5,025 nucleotides of DNA from Methanosarcina sp. (GTDB lineage Archaea; Halobacteriota; Methanosarcinia; Methanosarcinales; Methanosarcinaceae): positions 1,671 to 6,695 of the forward strand of contig PMJC01000218.1 of the NCBI GenBank assembly GCA_003157235.1, read 5' to 3'. Every line of letters starts with the position of its first letter. Position 1 is the first letter of the stretch. Below the pieces are notes generated by a model. It saw only the letters and a program-made list of their open reading frames with translations. It searched no databases and was not told where the DNA came from. The position numbers were made by a program, and so were the translations under genes. Positions 1 to 5,025 of this stretch are shown piece by piece.

Positions 1-34
1 CCTGATAAAGCAAAACAATAGATAAAGTATTCAG

Positions 35-43
35 TTATAAAAA
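35..43 (-). promoter_or_regulatory. Possible TATA box for a gene beyond the left edge
   Basis: The minus strand reads TTTTTATAA here, which resembles the archaeal TATA box. It lies about 90 bp past the end of rpoD and points out of the window. In many archaea the next gene group after rpoD is tRNA-Leu and/or rpl18e, and a separate promoter there would be reasonable. No gene start is visible to confirm it, and the surroundings are A/T-rich, so a chance match is quite possible. Confidence 0.25.
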
Positions 44-119
44 GTTCAGAGAATATCTCCAATTGAAATTTTTAGAGTCAAAAGACCTGAATTATGACAA
101 AAGTAGATTATGGACTGCA

Positions 120-137
120 TCTAAGCACTCGCTTAGA
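120..137 (-). terminator. Hairpin overlapping the rpoD stop codon
   Basis: A perfect 7-bp inverted repeat (TCTAAGC, loop of four, GCTTAGA) spans the rpoD stop codon TAA at 133-135. On the minus-strand RNA it is followed about 20 nt later by short U-tracts (CUACUUUUG). Archaeal transcription mostly ends at U-tracts, so the hairpin may instead protect or define the mRNA 3' end. The inverted repeat is seen directly; its role as a terminator or processing signal is inferred. Confidence 0.4.
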
Positions 138-933
138 GCTGGTCCAGTATGTGTAATATTTCTTCAGCTTTACCTTTAATCACGTTTGCTGCATTTAGAG
201 CAAGGTCTTTAGCTGTGTAAGAACCATCTGATTCCATGGTAAACACAAAAGCTTCTTCATTGAAGTTTATTTTAATTGCATGAATGTCACATACCTTCTC
301 ACAGAGCCTGCAGAGAAAACATTTAATGACATCATCCCCAGCAATTCTAGCTTCTGTTCCTTCGAGTCGTATGATACCCTTTGGGCATTCTGCAGCACAT
401 TGACCACATGCATCACAGTTTTCAATAGTTATGATAGGTATGTTCTTGTAACCGCAGGCTACACCAGCTTGCCATTTAACGCTATCTCTACCGTATCCCA
501 TATGGGCAATAGCCTCAAGCACGAGTTTTTGCCCCTTTTTTAGCTCAACAATAGGTATGTTAGGATCAGCTGGCTGGATCTTTGGATCAGAAGAAATCAG
601 ATCCCGCGAATAAACAGTTGCTGGGCCTTCTGCGCTAAGGGTTAATGACACCTCGCAGGCAGGACAGCCTTCCCCCCCGCAGACATCGCATTCTGCCTGT
701 GGTACATAAGTCTCTATATCCGTTATGAGCGGTATTAAGGACAGACGGAGGCCTAGCTGCTCATCATAGAGTACCGAGGTATTGTCATAAAGGTTTACAT
801 ACTCAATCGCAAGAGTTGGTACATCTGCAATCATGGCACGCCGAATGCTGTTGGCAAAAGCTGTACTTACATTGGAAAGGATGAATTTTGCAGATCTTTC
901 CGATAACTCCAGAATGTCTACTTCCATCGTCAT
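133..933 (-). CDS. rpoD: DNA-directed RNA polymerase subunit D (Rpo3), ferredoxin-like domain type
   Basis: This subunit is the archaeal equivalent of bacterial alpha and eukaryotic Rpb3. It pairs with subunit L to form the platform on which the polymerase assembles. The 266-residue product has the alpha-like dimerisation segment near residues 22-48 (NSIRRAMIADVPTLAIEYV). Four cysteines follow at 82, 85, 90 and 93 (CDVC...CPAC). Residues 170-222 form a ferredoxin-like insert with two complete 4Fe-4S motifs: C173, C176, C179, C183 and C205, C208, C211, C215. The insert is followed by the rest of the dimerisation domain. Methanosarcina RpoD is known to carry two clusters, and both motifs are intact here. 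The start is ambiguous: ATG at 931-933 has AGGG only 3 nt upstream, while an ATG two codons later (925-927) has it at 9 nt. It is last in the operon, 58 bp after rps11. Confidence 0.97.
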   Translation of the reverse strand: MTMEVDILELSERSAKFILSNVSTAFANSIRRAMIADVPTLAIEYVNLYDNTSVLYDEQLGLRLSLIPLITDIETYVPQAECDVCGGEGCPACEVSLTLSAEGPATVYSRDLISSDPKIQPADPNIPIVELKKGQKLVLEAIAHMGYGRDSVKWQAGVACGYKNIPIITIENCDACGQCAAECPKGIIRLEGTEARIAGDDVIKCFLCRLCEKVCDIHAIKINFNEEAFVFTMESDGSYTAKDLALNAANVIKGKAEEILHILDQL

Positions 934-963
934 ATACCCTAATTTTCCTTATATTTTTATCCA

Positions 964-989
964 TTCAAAAAATAGAATTTTGAAAATTC
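964..989 (-). repeat. Two overlapping inverted repeats in the rps11-rpoD spacer
   Basis: Positions 975-989 form a perfect 15-nt palindrome (GAATTTT, G, AAAATTC on the plus strand). Positions 964-970 and 978-984 form a second 7-bp inverted repeat (TTCAAAA and TTTTGAA) that shares bases with the first, so in RNA only one of the two can fold. On the minus strand the palindrome is followed at once by TATTTTTTG, a T6 tract. The arrangement lies just after the rps11 stop codon and resembles a weak or partial terminator in front of rpoD. The stems are almost all A-U, so stability is low. Confidence 0.35.
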
Positions 990-991
990 AC

Positions 992-2028
<1,037 letters not shown>

Positions 2029-2034
2029 CTAGAA

Positions 2035-2041
2035 CCACCTC
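2035..2041 (-). promoter_or_regulatory. Strong ribosome binding site of rps4
   Basis: The minus strand reads GAGGTGG six nt before the rps4 ATG. GAGGTG is an extended match to the archaeal 16S rRNA 3' end (complement of CACCUC). It fixes the rps4 start and suggests efficient independent initiation, although rps13 ends only 22 bp away. Confidence 0.8.
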
Positions 2042-2050
2042 ATCGGAAAA

Positions 2051-2509
2051 TTACTTTTTCCTGCTGACTCCAACAGTTGATCCACGACGGCCTGTAGATT
2101 TTGTTCTCTGTCCCCTCACCTTAAGGCCCCTTTCGTGCCTGAGCCCTCTGTAGGCGCGGATCTTTTTTAGGGTATTAATATCTTCTCTGAAGGTCAGCAA
2201 GATATCAGTTCCGAGTAGATGTCTATCCTGTCCTGTTGTCACGTCTCTTTGCCTGTTCAACATCCAACTGGGAACAATATCTTCAAATTTTTCTATAGTA
2301 TTGTCTAGCTTAGCCACTTCTTCGTCTGGCAGGTATCCAAGTATAGCAGTTGGGCTCACTCCTGCTCCTCTTGCAATGAGTATTGCAGTACGCCTCCCTA
2401 TTCCCTGAAGGCCTGTGAGGGCATATTGTACCGGCTTTGCCCCCTTCAGATCGGTATTCATAATTCGAACAAGATGCCTTAATTCTTCGTTCTTTTTTTC
2501 TTCTACCAT
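2051..2509 (-). CDS. rps13: 30S ribosomal protein S13 (uS13)
   Basis: uS13 sits in the head of the small subunit and contacts the large subunit and P-site tRNA. The 152-residue product has the helix-hairpin-helix segment at 31-51 ([20 protein letters not shown]) and the C-terminal rRNA/tRNA-binding signature at 117-142 ([20 protein letters not shown], then KSTGRRG), followed by a basic tail. An upstream in-frame ATG at 2537-2539 would add ten residues ([10 protein letters not shown]). I chose the ATG at 2507-2509 because GGAGG lies at 2516-2520 with ideal 6-nt spacing, and because [16 protein letters not shown] fits the usual archaeal N-terminus. It is the first gene of the operon with rps4, rps11 and rpoD. 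Confidence 0.97.
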   Translation of the reverse strand: MVEEKKNEELRHLVRIMNTDLKGAKPVQYALTGLQGIGRRTAILIARGAGVSPTAILGYLPDEEVAKLDNTIEKFEDIVPSWMLNRQRDVTTGQDRHLLGTDILLTFREDINTLKKIRAYRGLRHERGLKVRGQRTKSTGRRGSTVGVSRKK

Positions 2510-2515
2510 ATACTT

Positions 2516-2520
2516 CCTCC
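2516..2520 (-). promoter_or_regulatory. Ribosome binding site that decides the rps13 start
   Basis: The minus strand reads GGAGG six nt before the ATG at 2507-2509. The alternative ATG at 2537-2539 has only AGGGG seven nt upstream and would add residues that do not look like uS13, so the downstream start is preferred. Confidence 0.8.
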
Positions 2521-2563
2521 AATGGAGTGCATACAGCATCCTGTAGCCCCTGACCGAACACCC

Positions 2564-2575
2564 AAAATAAATATG
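2564..2575 (-). promoter_or_regulatory. Candidate proximal TATA box of the rps13 operon
   Basis: The minus strand reads CATATTTATTTT. An archaeal start site about 25 nt downstream would fall near 2545 and give a leader of about 35 nt before rps13. The match to the TTTATATA consensus is only moderate. A second candidate, TTATATAC at 2653-2660, matches better but would give a leader of about 120 nt. Confidence 0.4.
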
Positions 2576-2591
2576 CGAAAGACTCAGGAGC

Positions 2592-2608
2592 AGCTCTCTA
2601 AAGGAGCT
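2592..2608 (-). repeat. Small stem-loop in the rps13 leader
   Basis: The minus strand reads AGCTC, a 7-nt loop, GAGCT (5 bp). The adjoining bases also form GAGC-A-GCTC at 2588-2596, so two pairings compete. It would be in the mRNA only if transcription starts at the distal TATA-like site or reads through from tRNA-Ser. The pairing is real but short enough to be chance. Confidence 0.25.
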
Positions 2609-2618
2609 TCTTTACAGC

Positions 2619-2658
2619 ATATACTGATGAGTTCATTTACATGAAACTACCAGTATAT
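2619..2658 (-). ncRNA. 40-nt GNRA-capped hairpin between tRNA-Ser and rps13
   Basis: Two perfect 8-nt complementary arms (ATATACTG and CAGTATAT) enclose a second perfect 5-bp stem (TTCAT/ATGAA). On the minus-strand RNA the inner stem is closed by GUAA, a GNRA tetraloop. The 5-by-5 internal stretch (GUAGU opposite CUCAU) pairs as G-U, U-A, mismatch, G-U, mismatch in that orientation, so the structure is nearly continuous. Plus-strand RNA would have a UUAC loop and fewer pairs. This favours a minus-strand transcript, perhaps an operon leader element or the 3' end of a tRNA-Ser transcript. The 5' arm overlaps a TATA-like sequence at 2653-2660, so a DNA-level role is the competing explanation. 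No T-run follows. Confidence 0.4.
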
Positions 2659-2660
2659 AA
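2653..2660 (-). promoter_or_regulatory. Candidate distal TATA box upstream of rps13
   Basis: The minus strand reads TTATATAC, preceded by AAAA, close to the archaeal TATA consensus with an A-rich BRE-like flank. Transcription would begin near 2632 and give a leader of about 120 nt for rps13. It overlaps the 5' arm of the 40-nt hairpin, so both cannot act in the same transcript. Confidence 0.35.
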
Positions 2661-2805
2661 TTTTATCTTCACTAGCTTTCTATTCAATACGAATTCCAGC
2701 AAGATTAAATGGAAAAATGATTGAAGATCGACTATTCGAGCAAAGTGCTGAAATATAGATGAAAATATTGAGAAACTTGCATTAAGAATTACGTAGAAAA
2801 TACGA

Positions 2806-2888
2806 CGCCGAGAGGGAGATTCGAACTCCCGAGGGGCTAAGCCCCACAAGCTTTCCAGGCTTGCGCCCTACCACTAGACTACCTCGGC
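2806..2888 (-). tRNA. tRNA-Ser (anticodon GGA)
   Basis: The 83-nt minus-strand sequence folds into a complete cloverleaf. The acceptor stem GCCGAGG pairs with TCTCGGC, with one G-U pair at 7-66. The D arm is GTCT/GGGC with loop AGTGGTA. The anticodon stem is CAAGC/GCTTG with loop CTGGAAA, placing anticodon GGA at 2854-2856. The T arm is GGGAG-TTCGAAT-CTCCC. The 16-nt variable region contains a perfect 5-bp stem (GGGGC/GCCCC), the mark of a class II tRNA. Anticodon GGA and discriminator G73 identify serine, reading UCU and UCC codons. The 3' CCA is not encoded and must be added after transcription. There is no intron. It lies about 300 bp upstream of rps13 on the same strand, a linkage I recall from other archaea. 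Confidence 0.97.
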
Positions 2889-2928
2889 ATAAGGCATATG
2901 GCCCGACCTATACCATAGAGGAATGGTG

Positions 2929-2943
2929 ATATATATATTTTAT
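2929..2943 (-). promoter_or_regulatory. TATA box of tRNA-Ser
   Basis: An uninterrupted A/T stretch reads AAAATATATATAT on the minus strand, centred about 47 bp upstream of the mature tRNA 5' end. Transcription starting about 25 bp downstream would give a 5' leader of roughly 20 nt for RNase P to remove. Position and composition fit an archaeal tRNA promoter. Confidence 0.6.
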
Positions 2944-3258
2944 TCTAAAGGTAGTATTTCTTATTTGCTCCAGTTCTTGATGAGAAAAGTAGATGGCATT
3001 TTTGTGTACATCTACAAAAAAATGGGTTTATAATTTTTTGGTGAGCATAATTTTGGAGTTTATAGTTTGGCTATGTAGAAACTCTCTTTAAGAGTTCATC
3101 CGAAAAGTGCTTGACCTCTGTAACTTTAACAATTGACACTATTCACAACCGGAACGGATACTCGGATATTAAAGACCGATTTGTAATTTTACAACATGCC
3201 ATAAGTGATTTTCGGATAGGATTCCAACATGGAGCACCAAATATCTGCCGTGATCGAA
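2944..3258. other. Gene-free spacer between tRNA-Ser and the methyltransferase pseudogene
   Basis: I see no supportable gene. A plus-strand frame at 3111-3344 begins with TTG, lacks a ribosome binding site and runs antisense into the pseudogene. A 6-bp inverted repeat (AACTCT, loop of five, AGAGTT; 3080-3096) has no T-run. The left half is strongly A/T-rich (T6 at 3034-3039), while 3100-3258 is closer in composition to coding DNA and may be older decayed sequence. I could not match it to anything. Confidence 0.5.
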
Positions 3259-3847
3259 TTAACTCCGAAAGGCGGATAAAAGGCAAGGTTTACTGCTACT
3301 CGGCTCTACTTCCAAATAAAAAGTCGAGTCTTTTATATAGATAATATTGAAAAGTGGCGTAAAGTACGCTTTATTTCAGCTTTTGGAATCCTCCTGGGCC
3401 CATAGCCTTCGGGATCTTTATCGGAGAAACACAGCGTGAAATATTTGCCGCCTGGTTTTAGTACTCTATGTATCTGCCGTGCAAAAACTGGCTTTTCTTC
3501 GTCCGTCATCGCATGAAACAACCCCGAATCTATAACGATGTCGAATTCAGCCTCCATGAAAAGCTGGTCCATGCTTAATACATTCCCGACGACGAAATTT
3601 ACCTTAACATGGCGCTCTATTACCTTTGCCTTTGCGTCAGAGATGGCATCTTCAACAAGGTCTATACCTGTGACATCACCCCATTCATAGCTAACATTAT
3701 TGCATTATCACCCCGGCCGCATCCAATATCCAGGGCCCTTCTATGCTCAATTTCTCCGTCCTTTATAAGGGCTTCGAAAACTGGTTGGAGGTGGCCGATA
3801 TCTCATTGTGGTGTTCCTTTATATGCTTCATTCCAGTCCAAGCTCAT
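3259..3847 (-). pseudogene. Decayed class I SAM-dependent methyltransferase (thiopurine methyltransferase-like)
   Basis: Joining three minus-strand frames rebuilds one 196-residue protein. Residues 1-56 (from ATG 3845-3847) include MSLDWNEAYKGTP and SAM-binding motif I, LDIGCGRGDNAIMLA (39-53). The second segment (3363-3677) holds GIDLVEDAI with acidic D63, FDIVIDSGLFHAM (102-114), VLKPGGKYFTLCFSD (129-143) and GPRRIPKAEI (150-159). The third (3259-3360) supplies the C-terminus, TPLFNIIYIKDSTFY to LSAFRS. There are three lesions: TGA at 3803-3805, where the family has Trp in a PPWD-like motif; one missing base near 3678-3682, right after motif I; and one missing T at 3361-3362. The longest intact piece (3333-3572) lacks the SAM-binding N-terminus, so activity is unlikely. 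Length and motif order match the family, so it decayed recently and is not a distant fragment. The natural substrate is unknown. Confidence 0.9.
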
Positions 3848-3884
3848 TTCCTCACGATTAAAAACTCAGCTACATTTGACTACA

Positions 3885-3896
3885 GATAAATATTTT
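3885..3896 (-). promoter_or_regulatory. Candidate TATA box of the methyltransferase pseudogene
   Basis: The minus strand reads AAAATATTTATC about 40 bp before the ATG, which would give a leader of roughly 18 nt containing GTGAGG (3850-3855) next to the start codon. This suggests that expression signals have outlived the coding frame. The match to consensus is moderate and the region is A/T-rich. Confidence 0.4.
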
Positions 3897-4390
3897 GATA
3901 ATTGATCACTGAATGCTTTCAGGTTTTTCCTGAATAAAATTACCCGCTTGACTATAGTACAGTTTTCTCGAGATATGAGACTTTTTATTATTTTCTGGTT
4001 TTTGATTGATTGCATGGTAGTGTTCGAAGGTTCTGTAATATCTGATTGACTCTATGTCTTTTTTCTTTCGCTATAAAAAAAGGATTCTAAGTCCATGATC
4101 ATGCTGATAATGTTTCTAAATTTATTGTTTCATTGATGCACAGGTTTTTGTCAAAACATATACGTCAGTAAAAAAGATAAATGCTATTTTTTGTGGTGAA
4201 AAAAAGGATACGGAGTAATTCCTAATTTACAGAACTTTCGATGCACTGCTGATGCGGTTAAGGTACAAAACGTCAAATAGCGTTATTTTTTTTCATATAT
4301 CTAAGAATTATGTTATAAAATCGCTATATATAGTATTCAAATATGTACCTAAAATATATTGTCTGATGGCAAACGATAAGTATAGCCTTT
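3897..4390. other. Long A/T-rich spacer without a gene
   Basis: No frame here has a plausible start, ribosome binding site and protein-like composition. Contents seen: a 6-bp hairpin TTCAGG-TTTTT-CCTGAA (3918-3934); palindromes CATGATCATG (4094-4103) and CTATATATAG (4324-4333); and an exact 11-nt direct repeat AAAAAAAGGAT (4075-4085 and 4199-4209), which reads as T7 tracts on the minus strand and could end transcription of the upstream membrane-protein gene. I did not find a box C/D pair, a tRNA or a recognisable insertion-sequence end. Confidence 0.55.
4269..4293 (+). terminator. Possible plus-strand T-tract terminator
   Basis: A 4-bp stem (AACG, 8-nt loop, CGTT) is followed by A and eight T residues at 4286-4293. 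Archaeal polymerase terminates well at T-tracts of this length, but no plus-strand gene lies upstream for it to serve. It may be fortuitous or act on antisense transcription. Confidence 0.25.
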
Positions 4391-4822
4391 TTATAAATCT
4401 TTAAAAGATCTTTTAAAAAGCATTAATAAGTATTTTAGTCCAGTGTGATGTGGATTTTTGCAGAAACGCCATCCTAGAAAAGGCCAAAATAAAGTTCTAG
4501 GCGATGCCCACATCTGGTCTTCCATAAGATGAAATATAGAACATAATGCAAGGGTAAGGACTTTGGTATCTCCTCTTTTATCGTATAAGTATAAACCTGT
4601 CAGAAAAAGGGTAAAAGAAAATAGCAATGTATGAGCTATCGTCCGTCCGTTTGCAATGGTAGACGAATATATAATTATTCCTAGAGGTTTGTCTATTAAG
4701 TCTGGAAGAAGCGATCCAATGACCAGATATGTTGGATCTATAATAGCCTGGAATTGTGGTATGATAAATAAAAGTCCAAAAAATATTCCCAACGTGACGC
4801 CAATATGTCCAAAAAGAAGCAT
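4391..4822 (-). CDS. YdjM/DUF457-type membrane protein, putative metal-dependent hydrolase
   Basis: The 143-residue product is hydrophobic, with likely membrane segments near residues 3-22, 31-52, 63-80 and 86-100. Polar residues are spaced as in the YdjM (DUF457) family of membrane-bound putative metal-dependent hydrolases: H6 in FGH; D41 and D44 in LLPDLIDKPLG; H64 in GRTIAHTLLF; H98, E101 and D102 in HLMEDQMW. These could form a metal site at the membrane face, but no substrate is established for the family. The ATG has no ribosome binding site; a strong TATA box centred about 28 bp upstream predicts an almost leaderless mRNA. The protein ends at FKRSFKDL, shorter than I expect for relatives, which often continue with another membrane helix, so C-terminal truncation is possible. 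It stands alone, with no linked partner. Confidence 0.75.
   Translation of the reverse strand: MLLFGHIGVTLGIFFGLLFIIPQFQAIIDPTYLVIGSLLPDLIDKPLGIIIYSSTIANGRTIAHTLLFSFTLFLTGLYLYDKRGDTKVLTLALCSIFHLMEDQMWASPRTLFWPFLGWRFCKNPHHTGLKYLLMLFKRSFKDL
4400..4417. repeat. 18-bp perfect palindrome at the 3' end of the membrane-protein gene
   Basis: The sequence TTTAAAAGATCTTTTAAA equals its own reverse complement and covers the last codons before the stop at 4391-4393. In RNA it could form a 7-bp A/U stem with a GAUC loop just before the stop codon. It might mark a transcript end, a protein-binding site or a sequence junction; A/T-rich chance cannot be excluded. Confidence 0.5.
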
Positions 4823-4844
4823 TGAAATTTAAAGGTACTTTAGC

Positions 4845-4854
4845 TATATATAAA
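4845..4854 (-). promoter_or_regulatory. TATA box of the membrane-protein gene
   Basis: The minus strand reads TTTATATATA, a full match to the archaeal TTTATATA consensus. It is centred about 28 bp before the ATG at 4820-4822. Archaeal start sites lie about 22-27 bp from the box centre, so transcription should begin within a few bases of the ATG. Confidence 0.7.
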
Positions 4855-4880
4855 TATTATCTATTTATTATAGAATGCTT

Positions 4881-4924
4881 TCAAATTAAATTTGATCCCA
4901 CAGCTAGGATAAAGTATCATCCTA
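4881..4924. promoter_or_regulatory. Paired inverted repeats upstream of the membrane-protein promoter
   Basis: Positions 4881-4895 (TCAAATTAAATTTGA) form a perfect 7+1+7 palindrome about 27 bp upstream of the TATA box. Ten bp further, TAGGAT and ATCCTA at 4905-4910 and 4919-4924 form a 6-bp inverted repeat with an 8-nt spacer. The placement just upstream of an archaeal promoter would suit an activator or repressor site. No known consensus was recognised. Confidence 0.3.
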
Positions 4925-5025
4925 TAAGGTTAATGTGTAATTGAATTTCATGTGTCATTGGTTAAGTGAGGAATCTTGCTAAATTCCATCGATTTTCAAA
5001 CTTTTTAAATTATTCATAATGTAAA
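4925..5025. other. Right-edge spacer without a gene
   Basis: No coding frame is supported. The A/T-rich stretch contains a short GGAAT/ATTCC inverted repeat (4970-4987) and a TTTTTAAAT run near 5002-5010 that could be a plus-strand TATA box for a gene beyond the window. Neither can be confirmed. Confidence 0.4.

Noticed and set aside
2510..2539. Ten-residue N-terminal extension of uS13 from the upstream ATG
   Set aside because: The optimal GGAGG site precedes the downstream ATG, and the extra residues do not look like uS13.
2637..2849. Minus-strand open frame of 70 codons downstream of tRNA-Ser
   Set aside because: Its first part lies inside the tRNA gene and the rest in an A/T-rich spacer; no ribosome binding site and no recognisable domain.
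3072..3100. Inverted repeat and conserved-looking edge considered as an insertion-sequence terminus
   Set aside because: No matching inverted copy elsewhere in the window, no target-site duplication, and no transposase remnant could be identified.
3111..3344. Plus-strand open frame of 77 codons starting with TTG
   Set aside because: No ribosome binding site, a rare start codon, and its 3' part runs antisense to the reconstructed methyltransferase C-terminus (3259-3360).
3803..3805. In-frame TGA read as a recoded amino acid (tryptophan or selenocysteine)
   Set aside because: This type of methanogen is known for recoding UAG as pyrrolysine, not UGA, and two further frameshifts in the same gene point to decay.
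3609..3905. Plus-strand open frame of 98 codons
   Set aside because: It lies opposite the N-terminal half of the methyltransferase pseudogene, whose SAM-binding motif is unmistakable on the other strand.
4094..4137. Short plus-strand frame (MIMLIMFLNLLFH) considered as a small hydrophobic peptide
   Set aside because: Only 13 codons, no ribosome binding site, and located in A/T-rich DNA where such hydrophobic runs arise by chance.

Overview
The window looks like chromosomal DNA of a methanogenic archaeon, most likely a member of the Methanosarcinaceae; the genus cannot be fixed. The evidence is the archaeal gene order rps13-rps4-rps11-rpoD, an RNA polymerase D subunit with two complete 4Fe-4S cysteine motifs (a feature known from Methanosarcina), archaeal TATA boxes, GGAGG-type ribosome binding sites, and A/T-rich spacers.

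Layout: every gene I can support lies on the minus strand. From right to left these are: (1) a small polytopic membrane protein of the YdjM/DUF457 type (4391-4822), behind a strong TATA box that sits so close to the ATG that its mRNA should be almost leaderless; (2) about 570 bp of A/T-rich DNA with no gene; (3) a decayed class I SAM-dependent methyltransferase gene (3259-3847), whose full 196-residue reading frame can be rebuilt only by repairing one nonsense codon and two single-base deletions; (4) about 370 bp without a gene; (5) tRNA-Ser(GGA) at 2806-2888; (6) a roughly 300-bp leader containing a hairpin capped by a GNRA tetraloop; (7) the ribosomal/RNA polymerase operon rps13-rps4-rps11-rpoD (2509 down to 133); (8) 132 bp of downstream spacer with no gene.

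The operon supplies three proteins of the small ribosomal subunit (uS13, uS4, uS11) and subunit D, the assembly platform of RNA polymerase, so it joins ribosome and polymerase production. The spacing is tight (22 bp, then 2 bp), except before rpoD. There a 58-bp gap holds two mutually exclusive A/T-rich inverted repeats and a T-run, a possible point for setting polymerase and ribosomal expression apart.

I found no mobile element, CRISPR array or defence system, and nothing that amounts to a new multigene system. The items most worth a second look are the methyltransferase pseudogene, the hairpin upstream of rps13, and the alternative structures before rpoD.
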